Source: Streptomyces monomycini
Lineage (GTDB): Bacteria > Actinomycetota > Actinomycetes > Streptomycetales > Streptomycetaceae
Assembly (NCBI RefSeq): GCF_022271435.1
Contig: NZ_JAFIQY010000001.1
Location: 62,001-126,000, forward strand
Length of the DNA stretch: 64,000 nucleotides
Direction: 5' to 3'
Shown here: in pieces, positions 43,157 through 52,809 of the stretch
Position numbering within the stretch: position 1 is the first letter of the stretch
Layout: each line of letters begins with the position of its first letter
Translations under genes and position numbers: made by a program
Notes under the pieces: model-generated
What the model was told of the DNA's origin: nothing
Database searches by the model: none
The model's input: the letters and a program-made list of their open reading frames with translations, nothing else

Positions 43157-44143
43157 ATGACCCACTCCGTACGGACGCCCCCTCTCCCGCCCCCGGGCCC
43201 GCCTCCGTCCCCGGCCCAGCCCTCGGCTCCGGGCCGCCGCGGACTCCTGGTGTTCCTCACCGTGGCCAACCTGGGCATGTGGGCCGCCATGGCTCCTCTC
43301 CTGCTCACGGGTTTCCGGCGGGAGAGCGCCCGGTCGGAGACCGGCACGCTGGAGGAGGTGTGCATCTCGGCCGCGATGTTCGCCCCGGCGCTCGCCGCGC
43401 TCCTCGTCGTCCGGTACGTGGACCGCACCGGCCGGATACGGGACGTCCTCGCCCTGCGGTGGCCCCGGCCCCACGGCCGCACCGTGCGCTCCTGTCTCCT
43501 GGCCCTCGCGGTCCCGGCGGCGCTGACCACCGTCGCGCTCGGCGTCGGGGGCGCGTTCGGGCACTATCCCCTCGGTGTGCGGTGGCAGGGACTGGCTGCC
43601 TGGGCCGCCGCCATGCTGCTCCAGATGCTGCTCTCCCTGCCGCTCTTCTTCGGCGAGGAACTGGGCTGGCAGGGCTACCTCTTCCCCCGTCTGGCACGAG
43701 GCGGCGGGGGCGCGCGCCTGGTGTGGGCGTACGTGGGCACCGGCGCCGCCTTCGCGCTGTGGCACCTGCCCACCCTGCTGATGGGCGGGCAGTACCCCGG
43801 CCGGCCCTGGTACATGTCCGTACCGGCCATGGTGATCAGCTGCGTGCTCCTGCTGCCGGTCTTCACCTGGCTGCGGCTGCGCTCCGCGTCGGTGGTGCCC
43901 GCGGTCCTCGGCCACACCTTCGTGAGCACGGCCAGCGTGGGCATGGTCACGGTGTTCGCCGCGCCGGACGCTCCCCTGGACCCCCTGCACATGGGGCTGA
44001 CCGGGTGGCCCGGCTGGATCGTGACGGCCGCATTCGTCGTCTTCCTCGCGCTGACCGGGCGCCTCCGGCCCTCCGCGTACGCCCCCGGCGGCCGCCGGCA
44101 CCGTCAACGCCCCGCCCGTACCCGGGTGCCGGAGCCGCCGTGA
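43157..44143 (+). CDS. CPBP-family intramembrane metalloprotease
   Basis: Protein of 328 residues with about eight membrane helices. CPBP/Rce1-like motifs are LFFGEELGWQGYLFPRL (Glu-Glu), FALWHLPTLL (His) and LGHTFVSTA (His). The N-terminal 25 residues are Pro-rich. Start ATG at 43157 has no clear ribosome binding site. It ends 23 bp before the LysR gene, possibly one transcript. Substrates unknown; relatives process or protect bacteriocin-like peptides or membrane proteins. Confidence 0.9.
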   Translation: MTHSVRTPPLPPPGPPPSPAQPSAPGRRGLLVFLTVANLGMWAAMAPLLLTGFRRESARSETGTLEEVCISAAMFAPALAALLVVRYVDRTGRIRDVLALRWPRPHGRTVRSCLLALAVPAALTTVALGVGGAFGHYPLGVRWQGLAAWAAAMLLQMLLSLPLFFGEELGWQGYLFPRLARGGGGARLVWAYVGTGAAFALWHLPTLLMGGQYPGRPWYMSVPAMVISCVLLLPVFTWLRLRSASVVPAVLGHTFVSTASVGMVTVFAAPDAPLDPLHMGLTGWPGWIVTAAFVVFLALTGRLRPSAYAPGGRRHRQRPARTRVPEPP

Positions 44144-44165
44144 CCCGGCGAGTAGGCTCCGTGCG

Positions 44166-45080
44166 ATGGAGATCTTCCACCTGCGCTACTTCGTGGCGGT
44201 CGCCGAGCACCTGAGCTTCTCCCAGGCCGCCCGCCATCTGCACATGGCGACCTCCCCCCTGAGCCAGCGGGTGCGGGATCTCGAACGCGAACTCGGGCAG
44301 AAACTCTTCGACCGGGACTCCCACCATGTGGCGCTCTCCCCCGCCGGCCGGACCCTGCTGCCCATCGCCAAGGACGTGCTGGGCCGGTTCGACGACATTC
44401 CCTGGCGGCTGCGCCGGGAGATAGGACCCGAACGGCGTGCCGTGTACGTGGGCGTGCCGCCCGCGCTGCACCCGCGGATGCGGGAGCGTCTGACGCGGCT
44501 GGAGGAGCGCTGCTCCGAACAGTTCGACGTCAAACGCTGGCCCGGGAAGAGCGGCAACCTCCTGAACGCGGTGCAGCGCGGCGACCTGGCCATGGCCCTG
44601 GTCCATCTGCCCGTGCACGCCGAGGGCATCGAGGTGGTGGAGTTGCTGCACGAGCCGCTGGGCGCGGTGCTGCCCGCCACCGACTTCCGCGGCCGCGCCT
44701 CGGTGTCGCTGAGCGAACTCACCGGTTACACCTATGTCTGTTCCGCACCCGGAACCCTGCCGACCTATTTCGAGCAGCTCAAGGTACGACTGAAAGCCGC
44801 GGGCATCCACAAGGAAATCACCTTGAACATCGGCGACTATGCGAGCGTCGCGGAAATGGTGGCGAACGGTTCGACTTTCGGCATCACCTTGCTGGAGCGG
44901 GAGAACAACGCGAACTCCTATGGAAATGACGCCAACGTGGTGCTGCCGTTCCGGGATTTCTCCCCGTCGCTGACGACCGGGCTGATCTGGCGGCGCGACC
45001 GGGGCGAAGCCGACGGTGACCTGCACGTCCTGGTACGGGAAGCGCGGTGCGCGCTGCCGGATACGGCCGGTACGGACTGA
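44166..45080 (+). CDS. LysR-family transcriptional regulator
   Basis: LTTR of 304 residues with a standard N-terminal HTH (IFHLRYFVAVAEHLSFSQAA, HMATSPLSQRVRDLEREL) and a periplasmic-binding-like C-terminal domain (VGVPPALHPRM, LPVHAEGIEVVELL). A strong terminator separates it from the acyl-CoA operon downstream, which is nevertheless its most plausible target. Confidence 0.93.
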   Translation: MEIFHLRYFVAVAEHLSFSQAARHLHMATSPLSQRVRDLERELGQKLFDRDSHHVALSPAGRTLLPIAKDVLGRFDDIPWRLRREIGPERRAVYVGVPPALHPRMRERLTRLEERCSEQFDVKRWPGKSGNLLNAVQRGDLAMALVHLPVHAEGIEVVELLHEPLGAVLPATDFRGRASVSLSELTGYTYVCSAPGTLPTYFEQLKVRLKAAGIHKEITLNIGDYASVAEMVANGSTFGITLLERENNANSYGNDANVVLPFRDFSPSLTTGLIWRRDRGEADGDLHVLVREARCALPDTAGTD

Positions 45081-45150
45081 GCGGGCGACGTACCCGGTGA
45101 CGCCCGCTCCGTAACGGCGCCCCAGTCTCCGTCATCCGTCTTCCTGAAAG

Positions 45151-45195
45151 ACGCGAAGAGCGGCGTGACCACTGCGGTCACGCCGCTCTTCGCGT
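45151..45195 (+). terminator. Intrinsic hairpin terminator after LysR gene
   Basis: ACGCGAAGAGCGGCGTGACC (45151-45170) is followed by a 5-nt loop and its perfect 20-nt complement (45176-45195). Confidence 0.92.
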
Positions 45196-45356
45196 ATTGG
45201 TGTCACCCACGGATTGAGTATCCGCGCGGCCCGGGTCTAGCGTTTCCGATGGACGAAGGAAGAAGGAAGAGGGGACAAAGGACGCGGGACGCAGTGCGTT
45301 TCCCGCATTCGGCCCGGAGCTTTTCCTACCTGAGGCTTTTCCGACCTGGAGTGGTG

Positions 45357-46700
45357 ATGGCACCCGTAACATCCGCAGCATCCCCGGAGGACACCGCGGT
45401 ACGTCCCGACACCGGCGACACCGTCGAAAGCGGCAGCGGCGAAGGCGACAGCAGCAACAGTGGCAGCGACGACCGCATCGCCGGCGGCCCGCTCGCCGGG
45501 GTCCGCGTCATCGACATGGCCACGGTCGTGATGGGCCCGTACGCCGCCCAGATCCTCGGCGACCTCGGCGCCGACGTCATCAAGATCGAGTCCCCGAACG
45601 ACACCGTGCGCGTCGGCGCGATGCATCGCACGCCCGGTATGACGCCGCTGAACCTCAACGTCAACCGCAACAAGCGCAGCGTCACCCTCAACCTCAAGGA
45701 CGACACCGACCGGGACCGGGCCCTGGAGCTGATCGGCACGGCCGACATCCTCGTCACCAACATGCGCATCGGCGCGCTGCGCCGCCTGGGCATGGACTAC
45801 GACAGTCTCGCCGCCGCACACCCCCACCTGATCTACGCCCACGCGCAGGGTTTCCGCCCTGATTCCGACCGGGCGCAGCTGGCCGCGTACGACGAGACCG
45901 TCCAGGCGGCCTCCGGGCTGCTGGACCTGGCGGAACGCTCCGGTGACGTGGGCGCCCCGGTGGTCCTGCCGAGCATCTTCGCCGACAAGGTCGCCGCGCT
46001 GTCGATCGTGTACGCGACGCTGGCCGCCCTGGTGCACCAGCGGGCGACCGGCCAGGGGCAGCACGTCGAGGTGCCGATGGTGGACACGCTGCTGGCGTTC
46101 AACCTGGTCGAGCACTTGCAGGGGCGGATCTACGAACCGCCGATGGGCCCGACCGGCTTTCCGCTGTCCATGAACAAGGGGCACCGGGCGCGGCCCACGA
46201 AGGACGGCCTGGCGATGATCATTCCGTACGGCCCGCAGAACTTCCGCGACCTGTTCGCGGCCGCCGGCCGGCCCGACCTGGCCGGGGACCCGCGCGTCAA
46301 CGGCGAGTTCATCGACTCCGTACGCGACGGGGAAGCGCTCGCCGAACTGCTGGAGACGGTGACGCCGCGGCTGACCACCGCCGAGTGGACGGAGGTGTGC
46401 ACCAAGCACAGCATTCCCGTGGGGCCGGTGCTGCGACTCGACGAGGCGCCGGACGACCCGTACATCCGTGAAGGGCACCTGATGGACGTGGCCGAACACC
46501 CGAGCGAGGGCGCCTACCGCGTGGTGGGCGTGCCGCTGGCCTTCTCCGCCACGCCCGCCTCGATACGCCGGCACGCGCCGCTGCCGGGTCAGCACACGGA
46601 GGAGGTCCTCGCCGAACTGGCCCGCGCCACGGAAGCCACCGCCACGACGACGGCTCAGCGCACGCAGTCCGAGGCCGTCGCAAAGGAGGAGCAGCGATGA
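45357..46700 (+). CDS. Class III CoA-transferase (CaiB/BaiF family)
   Basis: Protein of 447 residues. After a 40-residue acidic Ser/Gly-rich tail the core begins AGVRVIDMATVVMGPYAAQI LGDLGADVIKIE; RNKRSVTLNLKDD and the catalytic Asp region AAYDETVQAASG follow. It transfers CoA between acyl-CoA and a free acid, the usual entry step for carnitine, formate/oxalate or branched-acid catabolism. GGAG lies 6 nt before the ATG. It overlaps the hydratase gene by ATGA and heads a four-gene operon. Confidence 0.93.
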   Translation: MAPVTSAASPEDTAVRPDTGDTVESGSGEGDSSNSGSDDRIAGGPLAGVRVIDMATVVMGPYAAQILGDLGADVIKIESPNDTVRVGAMHRTPGMTPLNLNVNRNKRSVTLNLKDDTDRDRALELIGTADILVTNMRIGALRRLGMDYDSLAAAHPHLIYAHAQGFRPDSDRAQLAAYDETVQAASGLLDLAERSGDVGAPVVLPSIFADKVAALSIVYATLAALVHQRATGQGQHVEVPMVDTLLAFNLVEHLQGRIYEPPMGPTGFPLSMNKGHRARPTKDGLAMIIPYGPQNFRDLFAAAGRPDLAGDPRVNGEFIDSVRDGEALAELLETVTPRLTTAEWTEVCTKHSIPVGPVLRLDEAPDDPYIREGHLMDVAEHPSEGAYRVVGVPLAFSATPASIRRHAPLPGQHTEEVLAELARATEATATTTAQRTQSEAVAKEEQR

Positions 46701-47533
46701 GCACCCCGGTTTCCCAGGAGGCCACGGTGGGCGACGGGCCGGTGCAGGTCCGGTACGAGCCGCTCGGCACGGACGAAGACGCGGGCAAGGAACACGCCGG
46801 CAGCGCCCTGGTGATCACCATCGATCGGCCCCGGGCCCGAAACGCCGTGGACGCGGCGGTCGCCGAGGGCGTCGCCGCCGCCGTGGACACCCTGGAGTCC
46901 GATCCCGCCCTCCGGGTGGGCGTACTCACCGGTGCGCAGGGCACGTTCAGCGCCGGGATGGACCTCAAGGCGGCGGCCCGCGGTGAGCGCGTGAACATAC
47001 CCGGCAAGGGGTTCGCCGGGCTGGTGGAAGCCCGTACCACCAAGCCGCTGATCGCGGCGGTCGAGGGCTTCGCCATGGGCGGCGGTTTCGAGCTGGCTCT
47101 CGCCTGTGACCTGGTGGTCGCGGCGGACGGCGCGCGCTTCGCGCTGCCCGAGGTCAAGCGCGGTCTGATCGCCGGAGGCGGCGGCGCGCTGCGGCTGCCC
47201 CGGCGCATCCCGTACCACCTGGCCATGGAACTGCTGCTGACCGGCCGGACCGTCACCGCCGCACGTGCCCGCGCGCTCGGCATCGTCAACCAGGTGAGCG
47301 AGGACGGCCAGGCCCTGGCCGCCGCTCTGGCACTCGCCGCGGAGGTGGCGCGGAACGCGCCGCTGGCGCTGGCCGCCGTGAAGGAGGTCGTCCGGCAGGC
47401 GGACGGCGTACCGGAGTCCCAGGCCTTCGCCGCACAGGCCGAGGCGATCGGCAGGCTGGTCCGCTCGGAGGACTTCGCCGAAGGGATATGTGCCTTCGGC
47501 GAGAAGCGGGCGCCCCGCTGGAGCGCCCGATGA
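46697..47533 (+). CDS. Enoyl-CoA hydratase/isomerase family protein
   Basis: Crotonase-fold protein of 278 residues. Oxyanion-hole segments are FSAGMDLKAAARG and VEGFAMGGGFELALACDLVV; the two catalytic glutamates appear in ALPEVKRGLIAG and HLAMELLLTG. It hydrates an enoyl-CoA from the acyl-CoA dehydrogenase of the operon. Translationally coupled to the CoA-transferase gene. Confidence 0.93.
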   Translation: MSTPVSQEATVGDGPVQVRYEPLGTDEDAGKEHAGSALVITIDRPRARNAVDAAVAEGVAAAVDTLESDPALRVGVLTGAQGTFSAGMDLKAAARGERVNIPGKGFAGLVEARTTKPLIAAVEGFAMGGGFELALACDLVVAADGARFALPEVKRGLIAGGGGALRLPRRIPYHLAMELLLTGRTVTAARARALGIVNQVSEDGQALAAALALAAEVARNAPLALAAVKEVVRQADGVPESQAFAAQAEAIGRLVRSEDFAEGICAFGEKRAPRWSAR

Positions 47534-47609
47534 ACGGAGGAAAGCGCCTCGGCGATCTCCGCGCGCCGCTCACCGCCCGCTACCCGGCCCACGCCTGAGG
47601 AGCACTGCC

Positions 47610-48575
47610 ATGTCCCCCACCCACCACAATCTCATGTCCCCCATCGGTACCGTGGCCATCGTCGGAGCCGGCACCATCGGCCTGTCCTGGGCCGCCCTGT
47701 TCGCCGCTCACGGTCTGCCCGTGACCGTCACCGATCCGCGTGAGGACCTGGACGACGCCGTGGCCGAGGCGCTGCCGCTGCTCGCCTACGGGCTGCCGGA
47801 TGCCGATGCCGAGGGGTTGCGCGGCCGTATCCGTATGACGCACGACCTGGCCGCGGCCGTCGCGGACGCGGACCTCGTGCAGGAGAACGGCCCGGAGAAC
47901 CTGGAGTTCAAGCAGCGGCTGTTCGCCGACATCGCGCGGCACGCCCCCGCCGGGGCCGTGCTGGCCACGTCCAGCTCCGGCATCGTCGCCACCGCCATCG
48001 CCGCGCCCCTGCCGGACGCGACCGCCGCGCGGCTGCTGGTCGCGCATCCCTTCAACCCGCCGCATCTTCTGCCGCTGGTGGAGATCGTGCCCGGCGAACG
48101 CACCTCCGAGGAAACCGTCGAGACCGCCACGGCCTTCTACCGGGCGCTGGGCAAGACGCCGGTGCGGCTGCACAAGGAGCTGCCCGGGTTCGCGGCCAAC
48201 CGTTTGCAGGGCGCCGTCCTCCAGGAGGCGGTGCACCTGGTGCTCAGCGGCGTGCTCGACGCCGGCGAGGTGGACACCGTGATGAAGGCGTCGCTGGGCG
48301 GCCGGTACGCCACCGTCGGCCCGTTCGAGAGCTTCCACCTCGGCGGCGGACCGGGCGGTATCCGGCACATGATGGACCACCTCGGCCCGGGGCTCGTCGA
48401 GGGCTGGCAGCACCTCGGCCGCCCGGAGCTGGACGACGTCGCCATGGCCACGGTCGTCTCCCAGACCGAAGCCGCGTACGGGCACGGCCCGGACGCCTAC
48501 CGCGAGCGCGCCGCGCTGCGCGACCGCAAGCAGCTCGCCCTCAACGACGCGCTCAACCGGGCCGAACAGGCCTGA
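47610..48575 (+). CDS. 3-hydroxyacyl-CoA dehydrogenase family protein
   Basis: NAD-dependent protein of 321 residues. The Rossmann GxGxxG is VAIVGAGTIGLSW; SSSGIV and VAHPFNPPHLLPLVEIVPG (catalytic His) follow, then the C-terminal helical domain with KELPGFAANRLQ. Single-domain members include L-gulonate or carnitine 3-dehydrogenases as well as short-chain 3-hydroxyacyl-CoA dehydrogenases, so the exact substrate is open. GAGGAG lies 7 nt before the ATG. Confidence 0.91.
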   Translation: MSPTHHNLMSPIGTVAIVGAGTIGLSWAALFAAHGLPVTVTDPREDLDDAVAEALPLLAYGLPDADAEGLRGRIRMTHDLAAAVADADLVQENGPENLEFKQRLFADIARHAPAGAVLATSSSGIVATAIAAPLPDATAARLLVAHPFNPPHLLPLVEIVPGERTSEETVETATAFYRALGKTPVRLHKELPGFAANRLQGAVLQEAVHLVLSGVLDAGEVDTVMKASLGGRYATVGPFESFHLGGGPGGIRHMMDHLGPGLVEGWQHLGRPELDDVAMATVVSQTEAAYGHGPDAYRERAALRDRKQLALNDALNRAEQA

Positions 48576-48684
48576 TGCCCCAGGGCGGCCTGGGCCAGGT
48601 CTGGTTCTCCGTTCCCGGTCCGGTCCGGAGCCGCCGATCCGCTCGTACGCACTCACGCACCCCCAGCACAGCCAGGAGCCCACC

Positions 48685-49869
48685 ATGCCCAAGCCCGCCA
48701 ACCCCACCCCCGACTTCTTCGGCTTCGCCGACCTCCTCGACGACGGCGAACGCGCCGAACTCGCCGCCATGCGCGACTGTCTGGAGGCCGAGATCAAGCC
48801 GCTGGCCAACGACGCCTGGGACCGGGCGGAGTTCCCCTTCGAGGCGATCGAGAAGATCGCCAAGCTGGGCCTGGCCGGCTACCACTACCCCGAGTACGGT
48901 GACGGCCGCCCGCGCAGCGAGCTGTTCTCCGGCTTCCTCAACCTGGAACTCAACCGCGTCGACCCGTCCCTGGCGGTCTTCGCCGGGGTGCACAACGGTC
49001 TGGCGATGGGCAGCATCCACGGCGGCGGTGACCAGGAGCAGCGCGATCGCTGGCTGCCGGACATGGCCGCGATGCGGACCATCGGCGCCTTCGCCCTGAC
49101 CGAGCCGGAAGGCGGCTCGGACGTCGCGGGCGGCATGCGCACCACGGCCCGGCGCGACGGCGACACCTGGGTGCTCAACGGCGCCAAGCGCTGGATCGGC
49201 AACGGCACCTTCGCCGACGTGGTCGTGGTGTGGGCGCGCGACACCGCCGACGGCAACGTCAAGGGATTCGTGGTGCACCAGGGCACCCCCGGCTTCACCG
49301 CCACGAAGATCGAGGGCAAGATCGCGCTGCGTACCGTGCAGAACGCCGACATCACGCTGGACGAGGTCCGCGTACCGGAGGCCGACCGCCTTCAGCGGAT
49401 CAACAGCTTCCGGGACACCGCCGCCGTCCTGGCGCGCACCCGCGGCGGAGTGGCCTGGCAGGCCCTGGGTGTGGCCGTACGCGCCTACGAACTCGCCCGC
49501 GAGTACGCCGTCGAGCGCGTGCAGTTCGGCAAGCCGATCGGTGCCTTCCAGATGATCCAGGACCTGCTGGTCAAGATACTGGGCAACGTCACCGCCATGT
49601 TCGGCATGGTCGTGCGCCTCAACCAGCTCACCGCCGCGGGACGGGCCGGCGCGGAGCAGGCCGCGCTGGCCAAGGCGTTCACCACGACCCGGATGCGCGA
49701 GTGCGTCGCCTGGGCGCGCGAGCTCTTCGGGGGCAACGGCATCGTCCTCGACTACGAGATCGCGAAGTTCTTCGCCGACGCGGAGGCGGTCTACTCCTTC
49801 GAGGGCTCCCGTGAGATGAATACCCTCATCGTCGGCAAGTCCATCACCGGCCACAGCGCCTTCGCGTAG
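48685..49869 (+). CDS. Acyl-CoA dehydrogenase (glutaryl-CoA dehydrogenase-like)
   Basis: FAD enzyme of 394 residues. Signatures: GAFALTEPEGGSDVAGGMRT, WVLNGAKRWIGNGTFADV, ARVQ-like ERVQFGKPIGAFQMIQ, ARELFGGNGIVLDYEIAKFF and the catalytic Glu in YSFEGSREMNTLIVG, the position used by glutaryl- and short-chain dehydrogenases. It supplies the enoyl-CoA for the hydratase. It completes the CoA-transferase operon, with 109 bp to the gene before. Confidence 0.93.
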   Translation: MPKPANPTPDFFGFADLLDDGERAELAAMRDCLEAEIKPLANDAWDRAEFPFEAIEKIAKLGLAGYHYPEYGDGRPRSELFSGFLNLELNRVDPSLAVFAGVHNGLAMGSIHGGGDQEQRDRWLPDMAAMRTIGAFALTEPEGGSDVAGGMRTTARRDGDTWVLNGAKRWIGNGTFADVVVVWARDTADGNVKGFVVHQGTPGFTATKIEGKIALRTVQNADITLDEVRVPEADRLQRINSFRDTAAVLARTRGGVAWQALGVAVRAYELAREYAVERVQFGKPIGAFQMIQDLLVKILGNVTAMFGMVVRLNQLTAAGRAGAEQAALAKAFTTTRMRECVAWARELFGGNGIVLDYEIAKFFADAEAVYSFEGSREMNTLIVGKSITGHSAFA

Positions 49870-49983
49870 GCACCGGGGTCCGCACCACTCCCTTGGCGCC
49901 GGGCCTCGCACCGCTCCCGTCCTGTGCGGGGGCGGTGCTGTCGTGCCTTCGGGTGTCGAGGCGGGGTGTAGCCGTCAGGGGCG

Positions 49984-50085
49984 GGGGTTGCTGTCACTGG
50001 TCGTCGGGGGCGGCCGTCACTGGCCTGGAGCGGTCGTCACCGGCCGGGGACGGCTGTCACTGGTCGGGAGCGGCTGTCACGGATT
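49984..50085. repeat. Degenerate 20-21 bp tandem repeats
   Basis: About five imperfect copies of GCGGCTGTCACTGGTCGGGA between the acyl-CoA dehydrogenase gene and the convergent hypothetical gene. They overlap the last codons of the latter (VTAAPDQ), and other frames repeat VTAVP, so copy number can change its C-terminus. Confidence 0.75.
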
Positions 50086-50596
50086 CGTGGCGGCCGCGGC
50101 GGGCGGAGGCGACGGAGGCAGCGGATTTCATCCGTTCCTCGTCGTACTGCTTCCAGTCGGCGGGCGGCCAGGTCGCCTCGGGGGCCGCGAGCGACCGGTC
50201 GATGTGCTCCCGCAGTCCCTCGCCGAAGAAGTCGGACACCTGCCGTACCAGCTTCAGCGCCTCGATGGTGCCCGAGCTGAGGGGCCTGGCCATCCGGTCG
50301 GTGCCGCCCGGCACACTGCGCGGGGCGGTGTGCGCGTGGTGCGCCGCCCGCAGCGCGTGGCTCTGCAGGCCGGCACACGCGTAACCGACCGCCAGGGCGA
50401 TCCGCCGCACCGCGTCGTCCACCCCGCGTGTCAGCTCACCCGCGCCCAGGAGCGTCTGGTGCGGGCTGCCAGGCCCTTCGAGTCCGTCCGCCGTGCGCGG
50501 CGGCAGCTTTTTCTCCTCGGCGTCGAGCAGCCGGTGCGCCCGTTCCATGACGGTCGCGACGAAGGCCAGCTCTTCCAGGTCGATGGAGTGGGTCAT
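50057..50596 (-). CDS. Hypothetical helical protein
   Basis: Protein of 179 residues, mostly helical and soluble, with no family I can name. The segment LKLVRQVSDFFGEGLREHID is strongly amphipathic. GGGAGGA precedes the ATG at 50596; the frame extends upstream to 50683 without a better start. Third-position bias supports coding. The stop lies inside the tandem-repeat region. Confidence 0.75.
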   Translation of the reverse strand: MTHSIDLEELAFVATVMERAHRLLDAEEKKLPPRTADGLEGPGSPHQTLLGAGELTRGVDDAVRRIALAVGYACAGLQSHALRAAHHAHTAPRSVPGGTDRMARPLSSGTIEALKLVRQVSDFFGEGLREHIDRSLAAPEATWPPADWKQYDEERMKSAASVASARRGRHESVTAAPDQ

Positions 50597-50725
50597 GGCG
50601 GTCCTCCCGTGCCGTGTGCGTACAACGGCACCGTAGGGACGGCTGGTCCCATACATGACCCGATCCGCCAAAAGCAGACCCATTGGAGTTACGGACGGGC
50701 CTGCCTCCGGTACGCCGACGGCCCG

Positions 50726-51661
50726 TCAGTGCGCGATGGAGTCGATGAGGTCGCGCGCTCCCTGGCGCAGCAGCGCGACGGCGACGGACGTGCCCAGGGT
50801 GGCCGGGTCGAGCGGCCCGGCCCACTCGTGTGCGTTGAGCACGGTCTTGCCGTCGGGGGTGAACACGCAGGCCCGCAGGGACAGTTCGCCGCTGCGTTCG
50901 GTCTTCGCGTACCCGGCGATCGGCGAGTTGCAGTGGCCCTGCAGCACGTGCAGGAACATACGTTCGGCAGTCGCTTCCCGGAAGGCGTCGCGGTCGCCGA
51001 GGGCGCTGACCGCGTCAATGGTGCCGGTGTCGTCCTCGCGGCACTGGAGGGCCAGGATGCCGGCGCCGATGGGCGGGCACATCGTCTCGGCCGGCAGGAT
51101 CTCGGTGATGACGTCGCGGCGGCCGATGCGCTCCAGCCCGGAGACGGCCAGCAGCAGGGCGTCGGCGTCCCCCGCGTGCAGCTTCTCCAGACGGCGGTTG
51201 GCGTTGCCGCGCATCGGCACGCACTCCAAGTGCGGATACGAGGCGGCGAGCTGTGCGACACGGCGTACGGAGGACGTGCCGATGCGCGTGCCGTCGGGCA
51301 GCTCGTCGAGGGTGAGGCCGCCGGGATGGATGAGCGCGTCGCGGATGTCGTCACGTTCGAGGAAGGCGGCGAAGGTGGTCCCGGCGGGCAGAGGACGGTC
51401 GGCCGGGATGTCCTTGACACAGTGCACGGCGAGGTCCGCCTCCCCGGCCAGCAGGGCGGCGTCCACCTCCTTGGTGAAGGCGCCCTTCCCTCCGAGTTCG
51501 GAGAGGTCGCCCATCCAGCGGTCACCGGAAGTCGTGACGGGCACGACCTCCGTACGGGTTCCGGGGTGCCGGGCGGCCAGCTCGCCGCGTACGCGTTCCA
51601 CCTGGGCGAGCGCCATGGGAGAGGAACGCGAGACGATACGGATCAGTTCAGGCGCGGACAT
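50726..51661 (-). CDS. hemC: Hydroxymethylbilane synthase (porphobilinogen deaminase), stand-alone copy
   Basis: Protein of 311 residues. Catalytic Asp84 lies in [11 protein letters not shown]; arginine-rich tetrapyrrole-binding segments [11 protein letters not shown] and [11 protein letters not shown] are present; the dipyrromethane-cofactor Cys244 lies in [13 protein letters not shown]. It polymerises four porphobilinogen units into hydroxymethylbilane. No hemA, hemD or hemB is near, and the sequence ([20 protein letters not shown]) differs from the usual streptomycete HemC, so it is probably a second copy. Confidence 0.9.
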   Translation of the reverse strand: MSAPELIRIVSRSSPMALAQVERVRGELAARHPGTRTEVVPVTTSGDRWMGDLSELGGKGAFTKEVDAALLAGEADLAVHCVKDIPADRPLPAGTTFAAFLERDDIRDALIHPGGLTLDELPDGTRIGTSSVRRVAQLAASYPHLECVPMRGNANRRLEKLHAGDADALLLAVSGLERIGRRDVITEILPAETMCPPIGAGILALQCREDDTGTIDAVSALGDRDAFREATAERMFLHVLQGHCNSPIAGYAKTERSGELSLRACVFTPDGKTVLNAHEWAGPLDPATLGTSVAVALLRQGARDLIDSIAH

Positions 51662-52309
51662 GGCGTACACCCTAGGGCGTCGGGGCTCGGCTCCGGCTCG
51701 TCGGACACTTGGACACGGGGTGGGTGGGGGTGACCGGGGGCGGGTGGGGCTGACGGGACGGGCGGGACAAACGGGATCGGGAACGGGCGCGAGCCGCCGG
51801 AGGCGGGCTGGGCGGATGCGGCCGGAGACGGGTCGGGGGCGCGGGGCGGGACCACGGGCCGGATGCGCGGGCCGGTGCTCCGCCTCACCCGGCTCGCCCG
51901 GTTGGACGCGGCCACCCGGGAACCGGGCCGGGAGCCCGAGCGCGACGCTTCCTTCCAGGTGTACGTCCACCACCCGCAGCCGGATGCCCGGCGCGGTCGC
52001 GGAAGGCATGCGCGAAGGGTGCTGACGGAGGACACTCGCGGGGGCGCCATCACCGACGTCGTTTTCGTCGCGGGCGGCACGGTCGTCCGACCGGACGCGC
52101 CCGCCGGTGACGGGGCCTGTACGCGGCTGTCCCTGGGACGAGTTCCAGACCTGACGGGTGATGAGGCCTGACGGATGGTGAGGCGAGGCCGTCGGGAGGG
52201 GGCCGCGAGGGCACTGTCACCCCGTTCGCCCATCCCGGCGTGCGGACCGGCGAAGGCTGGGTCAAGGTCATCTCGTCAGGTCCACCCACCTCAGTCTCAG
52301 GAGAGTCAC
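51662..52309. other. 648-bp region between hemC and small secreted-protein gene
   Basis: Mostly G-rich simple-sequence DNA (GGGTGGGGGTGACCGGGG types) next to hemC. One doubtful frame at 51863-52171 is listed separately. Confidence 0.4.
51863..52171 (+). CDS. Doubtful small hypothetical protein
   Basis: A 102-codon frame with fair third-position bias, encoding [20 protein letters not shown] and [18 protein letters not shown]. No clear ribosome binding site precedes the ATG and I recognise no family. It may be a remnant or a shadow. Confidence 0.25.
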   Translation: MRGPVLRLTRLARLDAATREPGREPERDASFQVYVHHPQPDARRGRGRHARRVLTEDTRGGAITDVVFVAGGTVVRPDAPAGDGACTRLSLGRVPDLTGDEA

Positions 52310-52579
52310 ATGCTTCGAAACGTCGCGATCACCCTCGCCGGTGTCACGGCGGCCGGTTTCCTGGCCGCCGGGCCCGCCGCCGCCGACTCGGGCGGTGGCG
52401 CCGCCGCGGCAGGCGCGTACGGCTCCGGCGGCTACTCGTCGGAGAACACGCTCGGCGGGTACCGCCACTACAACGTCGGCGGGCCCTCGGGTGTCACCGC
52501 CACCGGCGCTGCCTACGCCCACAGCAAGGCGAGCGGCGAGTTCGACTACGGCCGCTACTTCAAGGCCGTCTGGCGCTGA
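52310..52579 (+). CDS. Small secreted protein, Gly/Ala/Tyr-rich
   Basis: Protein of 89 residues with a clear signal peptide (MLRNVAITLAGVTAAGFLAA GPAAA-DS). The mature 60 residues are rich in Gly, Ala, Ser and Tyr (GAYGSGGYSSENTLGGYRHY) and have no Cys. AGGAGAG lies 4-5 nt before the ATG. Function unknown; it may be a cell-surface or matrix-like peptide. Terminator follows at 52608. Confidence 0.82.
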   Translation: MLRNVAITLAGVTAAGFLAAGPAAADSGGGAAAAGAYGSGGYSSENTLGGYRHYNVGGPSGVTATGAAYAHSKASGEFDYGRYFKAVWR

Positions 52580-52607
52580 CCCGGATGCGCGTCGGCACGC
52601 CGACGGC

Positions 52608-52641
52608 CGCGCCCCGCGTCCTTCCACGGCGCGGGGGCGCG
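52608..52641 (+). terminator. Hairpin after small secreted-protein gene
   Basis: CGCGCCCCGCG (52608-52618) pairs with CGCGGGGGCGCG (52630-52641), one mismatch. Confidence 0.65.
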
Positions 52642-52809
52642 TAGGCGTCGTCAGGTTGCCCGCCGACGGCCCGTGGCACCGGCTGTCACCTCCCCTTCAC
52701 GCACGTGTCCGGATGCCCCTCACCGGGAAATCCCGACGGCGGCCGCTGCCACGCACCAAGCCTGCCGCACGGCACCAGCACTCCGTGGCGGACGACGGAA
52801 CGCAGACAG

